DNA of 31,843 nucleotides from a virus, in the IMG/VR virus record IMGVR_UViG_3300025383_001347, positions 1-31,843 of that record; one strand, written 5' to 3'. Shown here one piece after another: positions 12,335 to 18,793 of the stretch. The notes under the pieces are model-generated. The model saw only the letters and a program-made list of their open reading frames with translations. It ran no database searches and was not told where the DNA came from. Position numbers and translations under genes: made by a program. Position 1 is the stretch's first letter; each line of letters opens with the position of its first letter.

Positions 12335-13819
12335 ATGACAAAAAAATGGTTATCTCTCCTAACCATTGTACTTATATTCATATTATGTGGTAAGGTACAA
12401 GGGCAAACTTATACCCAAACGTTTAGGGATAAGTGTACAGGACAAACTGTAAAAGCCACTACAACATACGTTAATGGTAATGCTGTTGTTTCATTTTACA
12501 ATCAAATACAAACTTTCACACCTCTTCAAGTACAAACAGGACAATTACAGGCTTGGTTGATGACAACCTATGCGACTTATCAAACTATGGCTTGTCCTGT
12601 AAGTCAAACAACTACACAGGTTATTACATCAACAGTTTCTCAAGCGGCATCTCAAGCGGCCAGTTCTGCAGCCAGTTCAGCAGCAAGCGCAGCTGCCTCT
12701 TCAGCAAGTAGTAGTGCCTCATCATCAGCAAGTAGTGCAGCTTCTTCCTCAGCAAGTGGGGCAGCGTCAGGAGCTTCTTCAAGTGCATCAAGCGGAGCTT
12801 CAACTAGTGCTTCAACAGGAGGAAGTTCACAATCTTCAGGAGATCAAGGAAACAGTGGCGGAAGTACTCAATCCTCAGGTGGAGGAGACACACCACCTCA
12901 ATCATCATCTTCTCAAAGTAGTTCTTCAAGTTCGTCTAGTAACTCATCAAGTTCTTCATCCAATAGTTCAGATAGTAAATCATCAAGTTCATCGTCTTCA
13001 TCTGATAGTAAATCATCATCCGATTCAAAATCTTCAGATAGTAAAAGTGATTCAAAATCTTCAGATAGTAAAAAATCCGATGAAAAGAAACAAGAACAAC
13101 AAAAAAAGAAAGAAGAAGAAAAAAAGAAAAAGGAAGAAGAGAAAAAAAAGAAAAAAGAACAAAATGCTATGAACCCTCTATTGTTAGCTTCAGATTTGAC
13201 AACAGTTCAAGGGAATGACAAAACTTATACAGCAGCTATGACAGTTGGTGTGAGTAAATCATCATTGATGGGAGACCAAAGTTGGAATGCAACATCAATG
13301 ATTTATACAAATCTTAAACAATTTGTTGTGAGTGGTGGTTACACAAGAATGAATTTTGAAAACGGTAAATTAAGTAATATAAGCTCATATTCATCGTCAT
13401 TCGCTTATTTAAATGGTAACTATATGAATTTATTAGGTTATACTTGGATAAAGCCAACTATGAAATATGGAACATATGGTTACAACGTGGGTTTGATTAA
13501 TTTATTTTTAGCTAATGGTAATAGATTTGATTATAGTAGTTCAACATCATTAGTTGCATTTTGGACCAAGCCTTATCAATATAATAGGAGATTGACATTA
13601 TCCCCTCAAATATTCACAATGTTCTCACCATTGGCTTGGAATAGCGTCACAGGTGAATCAACAGTTAATAGACAAATGGGATTTCTAATCGGTACTTCTG
13701 CCGATTATAAAATAAGCAAGAGATTCGGATTTAGTTTTAATTATAAATTACAAGGGAGCACCACACCAAAAACACAATATCTTTCCAACTTCTTAATTGG
13801 ATCAAGAGTTGTATTATAA
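12335..13819 (+). CDS. Ser/Ala-rich exported protein with C-terminal outer-membrane barrel
   Basis: A 494-residue exported protein. The signal MTKKWLSLLTIVLIFILCGK ends near GQTYTQ. A small domain (about 27-92, with two cysteines) precedes a Ser/Ala/Gly-rich stretch of about 140 residues (about 105-248) that is almost pure low complexity. A Lys/Glu segment (about 249-277) follows. The last 215 residues have alternating amphipathic strands rich in Tyr, Ser, Thr and Gly, ending FLIGSRVVL, as in an outer-membrane beta-barrel. The layout suggests a barrel anchored in the outer membrane with a long flexible periplasmic or surface arm. Trinucleotide-rich Ser codons make the DNA repetitive and prone to length change. 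It is the last gene of the cassette. Confidence 0.7.
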   Translation: MTKKWLSLLTIVLIFILCGKVQGQTYTQTFRDKCTGQTVKATTTYVNGNAVVSFYNQIQTFTPLQVQTGQLQAWLMTTYATYQTMACPVSQTTTQVITSTVSQAASQAASSAASSAASAAASSASSSASSSASSAASSSASGAASGASSSASSGASTSASTGGSSQSSGDQGNSGGSTQSSGGGDTPPQSSSSQSSSSSSSSNSSSSSSNSSDSKSSSSSSSSDSKSSSDSKSSDSKSDSKSSDSKKSDEKKQEQQKKKEEEKKKKEEEKKKKKEQNAMNPLLLASDLTTVQGNDKTYTAAMTVGVSKSSLMGDQSWNATSMIYTNLKQFVVSGGYTRMNFENGKLSNISSYSSSFAYLNGNYMNLLGYTWIKPTMKYGTYGYNVGLINLFLANGNRFDYSSSTSLVAFWTKPYQYNRRLTLSPQIFTMFSPLAWNSVTGESTVNRQMGFLIGTSADYKISKRFGFSFNYKLQGSTTPKTQYLSNFLIGSRVVL

Positions 13820-13849
13820 AAAAATCCCTGGTGTGAAAACATCAGGGAT
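13818..13849 (-). terminator. terminator for the minus-strand RNA-repair operon
   Basis: ATCCCTGGTG and CATCAGGGAT form a 10-bp stem (one G-T) around TGAAAA. On the minus strand the hairpin is followed by a run of T (13823 to 13818). On the plus strand no T-run follows, though the hairpin may still protect the upstream message. Confidence 0.85.
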
Positions 13850-13886
13850 ATGACAAAAAATAAATGTACCTCTCCAGATACAATTA
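13850..13886 (+). repeat. right copy of the diverged direct repeat flanking the cassette
   Basis: ATGACAAAAAATAAATGTACCTCT matches 5399-5420 except for a 2-nt insertion, and the homology continues weakly as GATACAATTAAA. It overlaps the 3' end of the next minus-strand gene. Confidence 0.6.
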
Positions 13887-14234
13887 AAGTATACTCATTT
13901 CTTTTTCATTAGTCAATTCTAAATAAAGATTTTTTATTTCCGCACATTTTTCATAATTTTCGATAGATTCAAAATATGGTAATATGTCTCTCATCAGAAC
14001 TGAAACCTCTTTTCTGTTGAATTTAAATACAGTATCCCATTCCAAACCTTTGATTATGGCCGAAATATAAAGGGTCAAATCATTTTCAGTTGTGGTTCTA
14101 AATCCTTCAAACACATCGAACATTGCATTATATATTTTATTTTTATTAATATCATAAAAATCTGTAAAATCTTGATAGATTCCTTTGATATGTAATTTCT
14201 TGTATGCACTGATGGTTTTTCTTGTTTTTTTCAT
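13884..14234 (-). CDS. hypothetical helical protein, 116 aa
   Basis: A 116-residue, mostly helical soluble protein with a basic start (MKKTRKTISAYKKL). Later helices include MRDILPYFESIENYEKCAEIKNLYLEL in shorter runs, giving an acidic end. The pattern ENYEKCAEIKN resembles a helical hairpin as in small repeat proteins, but no family is recognised. It is the last gene before the terminator at 13818-13849 and lies 19 nt after the receiver-domain gene, so it belongs to the RNA-repair operon by position. Confidence 0.6.
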   Translation of the reverse strand: MKKTRKTISAYKKLHIKGIYQDFTDFYDINKNKIYNAMFDVFEGFRTTTENDLTLYISAIIKGLEWDTVFKFNRKEVSVLMRDILPYFESIENYEKCAEIKNLYLELTNEKEMSIL

Positions 14235-14253
14235 ATGTTGGGTTTAAGTAATT

Positions 14254-14736
14254 TTATTGATTTGGTTTTTTCCATCTAGCTTCTCTTGCTTCGGAAGACA
14301 TCTGAATATGTTCTTCTATTGTGTGTTCTATTTGAACTCTAATACAAGTTTGTGGTCTACCGCAATTCATCAAATAATTGTTTATGTATCCCATCATATT
14401 TGCACTACCTATAGGATTAGCAGAATGAACATAAATTTGTGGTAAAGGCACTTTTCTATTCATACTTTCAGCTACTAAAAATTTAGCAGCATCATATCCT
14501 GTTTTTTCTTTGTGAATATTATTATAATCTAAAGTATAATTTTCTTTTACATTATTATAGTATTCAGTCATAGCTTCGTCACCTAAATCATGATCTAAAG
14601 ATATGACTTCAAAGTTTTCTAAACTTTTTAATTTTATTGTAGCAACAAAATCATCATAATTTCTAACTACAATCCATTCATCATTTTTTGGCGTTCTTAC
14701 ATCATCAAGGTATAATCTCATTTTTTCAATTTTCAT
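14254..14736 (-). CDS. cyclic-phosphate-processing receiver-domain protein (cREC-type)
   Basis: A 160-residue protein matching the receiver-fold family predicted to process cyclic phosphates in RNA repair. The first strand and acid pair read MRLYLDDVRTP, then YDDFVATI, the second acidic strand VISLDHDLGD, the helix GYDAAKFLVAE, and the signature PQIYVHSANPIG followed by a helix MMGYINNYL. The D/D/D/H and S/N residues fit a metal-dependent phosphate site rather than a signalling receiver. The gene overlaps the C-terminal RNA-ligase fragment by 11 nt, which ties it to end repair: it could open or remove 2',3'-cyclic phosphate before ligation. An internal start at MRLYLDD is possible. Family assignment comes from motifs; the chemistry is inferred. 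Confidence 0.75.
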   Translation of the reverse strand: MKIEKMRLYLDDVRTPKNDEWIVVRNYDDFVATIKLKSLENFEVISLDHDLGDEAMTEYYNNVKENYTLDYNNIHKEKTGYDAAKFLVAESMNRKVPLPQIYVHSANPIGSANMMGYINNYLMNCGRPQTCIRVQIEHTIEEHIQMSSEAREARWKKPNQ

Positions 14737-15373
14737 CTTTTTTAAATGGTTTTTCGTATTTAGGTTTCATTATTTTCCAAATAATATGTTCGTATGGTTT
14801 TCTATCCCACATTGCAAATAAAATTGGTCTATAATATGGTTCAACATTACATCGTTCTAAATGTAATGCAAATTCTTTTTTAGTTGGTTCAGGATCAACA
14901 TCGTTATATTTTCCATATCTAAAATAATCATGAATTTTACCACAATGTTCTCTGATATTATATTTAGCGTACTCAAATGAACTTATTTGTTGTTTAACCC
15001 ACTTATAAAATTCATCAGGTACTCTATCTAAAAATTCATCCAATGGTTTTCCATCTTTCATTAGTTCCCAAATATCTTTAGAAGAAAAATTTGTTAAAAT
15101 TTTATGGAGACGTTTATATTCTTCTCCTTTAATTTTCATACGGAAACCATTTTTGAAACGAATTACATAACCTTCTTTGTCTTTAGATATTTCTTCTTTA
15201 AGTAAATCGTAACTTTCACCCCAAGTTTTATATGTTGTAACAATTTCAAATCCATCAAGTTTTTCTAATTCGGTTTTACTAATCTCAACACCTGATTTAG
15301 TGTCAAATGCACCCAAAAGCACTAATCCTTCGTAATCTCCGTAATCTACAACTATTCTATTTTGTCCTCCCAT
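14726..15373 (-). CDS. rnlA: RNA ligase (T4 Rnl1-like), C-terminal half of a split gene
   Basis: This 215-residue protein continues the ligase begun at 16937. It starts MGGQNRIVVDYG, matching the Rnl1 stretch after motif IIIa (NRIVLAY in T4). Motif IV is EGYVIRFKNG (67-76) and motif V is MKIKG with K80 and K82. The C-terminal 120 residues are helical, as in the T4 Rnl1 end domain. Alone it lacks the nucleotidyl-acceptor lysine. The two halves total 362 residues, against 374 for T4 Rnl1, so little is missing. It has its own ATG, 5 nt after the 78-aa ORF, and overlaps the receiver-domain gene. The halves may assemble into an active enzyme; loss of function is the alternative. Confidence 0.82.
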   Translation of the reverse strand: MGGQNRIVVDYGDYEGLVLLGAFDTKSGVEISKTELEKLDGFEIVTTYKTWGESYDLLKEEISKDKEGYVIRFKNGFRMKIKGEEYKRLHKILTNFSSKDIWELMKDGKPLDEFLDRVPDEFYKWVKQQISSFEYAKYNIREHCGKIHDYFRYGKYNDVDPEPTKKEFALHLERCNVEPYYRPILFAMWDRKPYEHIIWKIMKPKYEKPFKKDEN

Positions 15374-15378
15374 AGTTA

Positions 15379-15615
15379 TTATTTGTTTTGGTTATAGGTT
15401 TGGTTGTAGTATTTTTTACCTTTTCTTGTAGTTTGACCAATGGTCTTTATATATTCCTGACAATCTTCCCAACCTATTTTATGTGCTTCTATTATCTGCT
15501 CTTTTTCTTTTTCAAGTCCTTTATTAATTGAATTTCTAATTGACTTATTCATAGGCCAGTCAACTTTAATATATTTTCCAATATCATCAATTAATTCTTG
15601 CATTGCTGTTTTCAT
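15379..15615 (-). CDS. hypothetical protein, 78 aa, passenger within the split ligase
   Basis: A 78-residue protein starting MKTAMQELIDDIG. It is helical, with EKEQIIEAHKIGWEDCQEYI, and ends in a basic Tyr/Gln/Asn tail (KKYYNQTYNQNK) often seen in small phage proteins. It lies 3 nt after the GIY-YIG gene and 5 nt before the ligase C-terminal half, so it moved in together with the endonuclease or was trapped by rearrangement. It has no nuclease motif. Function unknown. Confidence 0.6.
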   Translation of the reverse strand: MKTAMQELIDDIGKYIKVDWPMNKSIRNSINKGLEKEKEQIIEAHKIGWEDCQEYIKTIGQTTRKGKKYYNQTYNQNK

Positions 15616-15618
15616 AGG

Positions 15619-16431
15619 TTATTTATTTTTACAATTTTCAAAATGCCATCGGTGCATTAAACCTTCACCGCCTTCTTTATTACAATATGGGCAAGTTACT
15701 TTTTTTCTTGGAACACCTTTTTTTAAGGATGGTATTCCTTTTTTATTTTCACTTATTTTTTTTCTTGTTTCATTGGATAAGGTTTTACCTAAATTAAGTT
15801 GAGACATCCTAATTCGTTTTTTATCTTTGGTTTCTTCAGTTTGATTTTTTCCGTAACTATTACCTATTAATTTTTTTCGTAGATTTTGTTTATGTTCTTC
15901 ACTATGATAATGTTTTCCGGTGTTTATCTCACTAATTTTATTTCCAATTTCTTTTGCTTTATCTTTACCATATCGTTCAATAAATGTTTTACCTTTTAAT
16001 AATTCACTTAATTTCTTTTTTGTTTCTTCACTACAAGGAATACCTTTTTTTGATTCCGATATTTTTTTTGCACGTTCTATTTTTTTCTCATCACTCATAA
16101 TTTCCCATCTTTTTTTATGAGAGTTCGACATTTTATTTAAAACATCTTTTGTGAAAATTATTTCAGAACCTCTTGCATTATTATAGTACTTATTATTTCT
16201 TAAATCAATTTCTTTTAATAACCTTTGTTCAATTTGTAAGCACACCTCTTTTGTTCCTTCAGCTACGATTTTTCTTTCCCACTTCATTTTTGGATTGTTA
16301 AAATCATTCCAAAAATCTTGATTATGTGATGATGAAATATACCCATCATTTATATTTCCTTTATGATAACCAATATATGATTTACCATTAGTCAAATTAT
16401 ACCATTCATATACAAACGCCTCATAATTCAT
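15619..16431 (-). CDS. GIY-YIG homing endonuclease with NUMOD3 repeats
   Basis: A 270-residue endonuclease if started at the ATG at 16431 (MNYEAFVYEW). An upstream TTG would extend it through the TATTTATA box and is unlikely. The catalytic GIY-YIG domain shows VYEWYNLTNGKSYIGYHKG, with the catalytic region around WERKIVAEG and a Glu in CLQIEQRLL. It is followed by several NUMOD3-type DNA-binding repeats (KISESKKGIPCSEETKKKL, ISEINTGKHYHSEEHK, RMSQLNLGKTLSNETRKK). A C-terminal CPYCNKEGGEGLMHRWHFENC zinc finger, here quoted only in part, completes it: CPYC ... HRWH ... C. It splits the RNA-ligase gene. It has its own promoter-like TATTTATA 15 nt upstream. Confidence 0.9.
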   Translation of the reverse strand: MNYEAFVYEWYNLTNGKSYIGYHKGNINDGYISSSHNQDFWNDFNNPKMKWERKIVAEGTKEVCLQIEQRLLKEIDLRNNKYYNNARGSEIIFTKDVLNKMSNSHKKRWEIMSDEKKIERAKKISESKKGIPCSEETKKKLSELLKGKTFIERYGKDKAKEIGNKISEINTGKHYHSEEHKQNLRKKLIGNSYGKNQTEETKDKKRIRMSQLNLGKTLSNETRKKISENKKGIPSLKKGVPRKKVTCPYCNKEGGEGLMHRWHFENCKNK

Positions 16432-16446
16432 ATCTGTTTCTTTATA

Positions 16447-16454
16447 TATAAATA
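16447..16454 (-). promoter_or_regulatory. TATTTATA box for the GIY-YIG gene
   Basis: On the minus strand TATTTATA lies 15 nt before the ATG at 16431 and 40 nt after the stop of the ligase N-terminal half. It would allow late expression of the endonuclease and of the genes that follow, including the ligase C-terminal half. Confidence 0.5.
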
Positions 16455-16493
16455 TCAAATATAATTAAAAACAACACTATTTTATGGATAAAT

Positions 16494-16937
16494 CTAATAA
16501 ATAATTTCAAATAAATACGTATTATTTTTATTTAATTTATCTAACGGGTATTTTCCCAACAACTCTTTTCCTTTAATTGCTTGCGGTGATGTGAATGAAC
16601 CACGAGTTGTCATTATCCACTCATTTTCATAATTAAAAAGAATACCTAATGATCCGTCCATCTTTTCATAGACAACATAATCTTCATTTGGAATATCTTC
16701 TGGTTTATGTTCTTCGTAATTAAAAAATTTGGGAAAACTTCGTGCTTTAATATTACCGTCAAAGTCAGTTACTAAACCACGGCACATCATTAACAATGGG
16801 GTCCAAAGTTTTTCATACTGCACAAGTGGCGAATAATTCCATATTATCAAAGGATACGTTGGGTGAAATTGTTTATGTAATAAACCTTTTTCATACATTT
16901 CATTAAGAATCCCGATATCTAATTTCTCATTTTCCAT
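16494..16937 (-). CDS. rnlA: RNA ligase (T4 Rnl1-like), N-terminal half of a split gene
   Basis: A 147-residue protein with the N-terminal ligase motifs. Motif I is YEKMDGSLG with nucleotidyl-acceptor K92. Upstream are CRGLVTDFDG and FPKFFNYEE, as in Rnl1, and RGSFTSPQA corresponds to the motif III region. It ends with motif IIIa, YLFEIIY, then TAG. In T4 the chain continues FEFVAPTNRIV; here the next residues restart in the C-terminal fragment as (GG)QNRIV, so the break is exact to about one residue. After TAG the codons ATT TAT CCA repeat the I-Y end and supply the expected Pro, a short duplication scar. The start overlaps the LAGLIDADG gene by 19 bp. In T4, Rnl1 reseals tRNA cut by host anticodon nucleases. 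Confidence 0.82.
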   Translation of the reverse strand: MENEKLDIGILNEMYEKGLLHKQFHPTYPLIIWNYSPLVQYEKLWTPLLMMCRGLVTDFDGNIKARSFPKFFNYEEHKPEDIPNEDYVVYEKMDGSLGILFNYENEWIMTTRGSFTSPQAIKGKELLGKYPLDKLNKNNTYLFEIIY

Positions 16938-17704
16938 GTGTATATTGTTTTATATGGTATATCATATTCATTGGATAAAGTTATAACTTTTTCCCCACCT
17001 TTTAATTTTTCTATTATTATATCTTTTACGTTATAATATTTTTTATATTTTTTACCGTAATCATTATTATCAATAAATTTATTAAAATTATATAACTTAT
17101 AATGATTAAAACAAATGTCATCATATAAATAAAAACCAAAATCTACAGCTTTTTTTCCATAAAATCTTAATTCATTAAGATTTTTACATTGTTTTACTTT
17201 TCTAATATTTCCTTTAATTGGTATTAAATTGTTTAAATCCTCAATAAATTCCTTTGTCCCAACTAAATTAATTGTTAAATAAAAAACACCATTACCATTA
17301 TTGTATGTACCAATGGATCCATCACCATCAATATACCCTTGTAAAAAATACTTTAATTCGTTTTTATTTAATTTTGGTAATTTATATGTTAATGTTTTAT
17401 TTGGTTTAATATTATATTGTTCTAATATTTTTACAATTTTTTTATCTGTTATAGTAATGGTATTGGAATTATTATATTTAGTAATTTTATGGTTTGATTT
17501 TATTTTGTTTAAAATATTTTTTAATAATTTAAACCCCTCTTCTCCACTTTGAGATAATGATATTGTTCTATCGTTTTTAACATTACCATCAGAAGCCATT
17601 AAACCTAAAAAATAAAAAAATTCCTTTTCTTTTTTTTCAAAAAAACTAAAATCATATGAATAGATTTGACTAATCTGACCATTTTTTTTTCTTGTATTTA
17701 TCAT
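16919..17704 (-). CDS. LAGLIDADG homing endonuclease
   Basis: A 261-residue double-motif LAGLIDADG protein starting MINTRKKNG at 17704. The longer frame begins inside its promoter-like box. The two catalytic helices read FLGLMASDGNV (first Asp) and LQGYIDGDGSIG (second Asp). The space between them, about 100 residues, holds TISLSQSGEEGF and TITDKKIVKIL strands and helices, as expected for the DNA-binding saddle. The end, LSNEYDIPYKTIYTWKMR, looks like an added helix-turn-helix. It is free-standing and its 3' end overlaps the start of the ligase N-terminal half, so it lies beside the same target gene that the GIY-YIG enzyme splits. Confidence 0.92.
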   Translation of the reverse strand: MINTRKKNGQISQIYSYDFSFFEKKEKEFFYFLGLMASDGNVKNDRTISLSQSGEEGFKLLKNILNKIKSNHKITKYNNSNTITITDKKIVKILEQYNIKPNKTLTYKLPKLNKNELKYFLQGYIDGDGSIGTYNNGNGVFYLTINLVGTKEFIEDLNNLIPIKGNIRKVKQCKNLNELRFYGKKAVDFGFYLYDDICFNHYKLYNFNKFIDNNDYGKKYKKYYNVKDIIIEKLKGGEKVITLSNEYDIPYKTIYTWKMRN

Positions 17705-17707
17705 AAT

Positions 17708-17715
17708 AATAAATA
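17708..17715 (-). promoter_or_regulatory. TATTTATT variant box before the LAGLIDADG gene
   Basis: Minus strand TATTTATT-ATT-ATG, the same arrangement as before the bS21 gene (TATTTATT-AGT-ATG). Confidence 0.4.
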
Positions 17716-17740
17716 TTTTCAAAATTGAAAAAAAATAACA

Positions 17741-17986
17741 TTAGTTTATTGTTTTGTGGATTCCGATGTTGTAAGTATGTTTCAACCAATTAAAGGACAA
17801 ATATACTCCACATATTTTGTTCTTCCAAAAAGAAACGTGAGAATCGGGTTGACAAGTTTCAAAATATAAATAAACAAAAGGTAATGGATAAACTGCCCAT
17901 TGGTTTCTATGTATGATTGAATGAAATTTCATTTTTGTATTTTTTTGTGGTATTGTTGTAAAATAAGATTTAATGAATTGACTCAT
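17741..17986 (-). CDS. hypothetical protein, 81 aa
   Basis: An 81-residue protein starting MSQFIKSYF at 17986, one base after the kinase stop (TGA-A-ATG). An alternative start at 18004 would overlap the kinase end by 17 bp. It is rich in aromatic and His residues (FHSIIHRNQWAVYP, FVYLYFETC, CGVYLSFNWLKH). No signal peptide or clear membrane helix is seen and no family is recognised. By position it is part of the RNA-repair operon, between kinase and ligase, so it may take part in it; this is inference only. Confidence 0.6.
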   Translation of the reverse strand: MSQFIKSYFTTIPQKNTKMKFHSIIHRNQWAVYPLPFVYLYFETCQPDSHVSFWKNKICGVYLSFNWLKHTYNIGIHKTIN

Positions 17987-17987
17987 T

Positions 17988-18410
17988 TCATAACTTAATT
18001 TCAAAACGCTCCTTCATTTTTAGGAGTTTATCTTCTGGTACATTATGAACGTTTTCGCTACCATGTCTATTTTCAACAATGACAGTATGAACACGATAAT
18101 TGTATCTTTCGGCCAATTCAAAATATTCTTTCATTTCCCATTCTTGAGTGAATGTATTTGCAATAACAATCCTTTTTATTCCTTGCCTCATTTTTTCATA
18201 ACATCTAAATTGGCAATTGTTATGTGCTACTTTTAACTTACTTGCATCGAAATTGTAATTCCCGTCATCATCAGTGAAAAAATCATCGGCAGATAAAATG
18301 TGTGATTTTGAATTTTGTGGGGTATCTAATATTATTTCAGCTAATGTTGATTTACCAGATCCAGGAATACCACGTAATAGAATTAAATCTCCTATAAATT
18401 CTTTTTCCAT
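17988..18410 (-). CDS. P-loop polynucleotide-kinase-like protein
   Basis: A 140-residue AAA/P-loop kinase. I start at the ATG at 18410 (MEKEFIGDLILLRG), because the longer frame runs through a terminator. The Walker A motif is GIPGSGKST (14-22). A following ADDFF (41-45) and a final helix with VPEDKLLKMKERF match the N4BP2/T4-Pnk kinase type, where an Asp activates the 5'-OH. The lid segment lies around RVHTVIVENRHGS. It is the kinase domain only and has no phosphatase domain as in T4 Pnkp. Together with the ligase and the cREC protein it fits a 5'-phosphorylation step in RNA repair. A role as a different small-molecule kinase cannot be excluded. Confidence 0.75.
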   Translation of the reverse strand: MEKEFIGDLILLRGIPGSGKSTLAEIILDTPQNSKSHILSADDFFTDDDGNYNFDASKLKVAHNNCQFRCYEKMRQGIKRIVIANTFTQEWEMKEYFELAERYNYRVHTVIVENRHGSENVHNVPEDKLLKMKERFEIKL

Positions 18411-18426
18411 AAAAATTAATTTAAAT

Positions 18427-18450
18427 AAAAAGGGCCAGTAAAACTGGCCC
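18427..18450 (-). terminator. rho-independent terminator after the small lipoprotein gene
   Basis: GGGCCAGT and ACTGGCCC form a perfect 8-bp stem with a 3-nt loop. On the minus strand a TTTTT run follows. It separates the lipoprotein gene from the kinase gene. Confidence 0.88.
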
Positions 18451-18456
18451 AATTTT

Positions 18457-18645
18457 TTACTTCACTTGTGCTTCAGCTTTAGCACCACCAGCGGTAGTAT
18501 CTACTGTTACTTTTGCAGAATCAGTTTTTGTAGAATCTACTTTTGCAGCAGTTGAGTCAGTTTTTGTAGTTGCGGTAGACCCTGAACCACATGATACCAT
18601 TGCAACTGTTGCAACGATAGTCAAAATAAATAAAATTTTCTTCAT
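18457..18645 (-). CDS. tiny lipoprotein rich in Thr, Asp, Ser and Lys
   Basis: A 62-residue lipoprotein starting MKKILFILTIVATVAMVSC at 18645, with lipobox MVSC followed by GSGS. The mature 43 residues are almost wholly T, D, S, K, A and V, with repeated DSTAAK / DSTKTDSAK / DTTAGGAK units. It is likely unstructured. Its own terminator follows within 7 nt of the stop. A TATATTTACATTT stretch before the ATG resembles the TATTTATA boxes. Small phage-encoded lipoproteins of this kind can act in exclusion of later phages; nothing in the sequence proves it here. Confidence 0.75.
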   Translation of the reverse strand: MKKILFILTIVATVAMVSCGSGSTATTKTDSTAAKVDSTKTDSAKVTVDTTAGGAKAEAQVK

Positions 18646-18689
18646 AAATGTAAATATACGAAAAAAAAACTTATTAACCAAATATTAGT

Positions 18690-18717
18690 AAAAAACCCCA
18701 ACGAGTTGTTGGGGTTT
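18690..18717 (-). terminator. rho-independent terminator downstream of the ClpC-like gene
   Basis: AAACCCCAAC and GTTGGGGTTT form a 10-bp stem with loop GAGTT. On the minus strand it is followed by TTTTTAC. It lies 112 nt after the ClpC-like stop. Confidence 0.85.
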
Positions 18718-18793
18718 AAGGTCATTCAGCGGGTTCAACCCCACTTACTATTTAAAAAACGAAAAGGTAATCGACAAAGAGAACCTAAGAATA

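Noticed and set aside
12714-13172. Long shifted frame rich in His, Gln and Val across the Ser-rich region
   Set aside because: It is a frame shadow of the repetitive Ser codons and has no signal, start context or domain.
5471-13819. Interpretation of the cassette as a stretch of bacterial chromosome
   Set aside because: Gene packing, A-rich leaders, promoter boxes and composition are continuous with the phage genes on both sides, and a holin-like gene lies inside it.
15374-16493. Group I or group II intron, or intein, joining the two ligase halves
   Set aside because: Only about 40 nt separate the first half's stop from the endonuclease promoter box, and only 5 nt separate the passenger ORF from the second half's ATG. 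That leaves no room for a ribozyme core. The reading frame is closed by stops, and the second half has its own start, so an intein is excluded.
10061-17873. Exact TATTTATA copies inside genes (10061 plus; 17124 and 17866 minus)
   Set aside because: They are within coding sequence, two of them far from any start and explained by AT-rich codons for Tyr, Leu and Ile. Only the one at 10061 could serve the next gene, and I do not annotate it.
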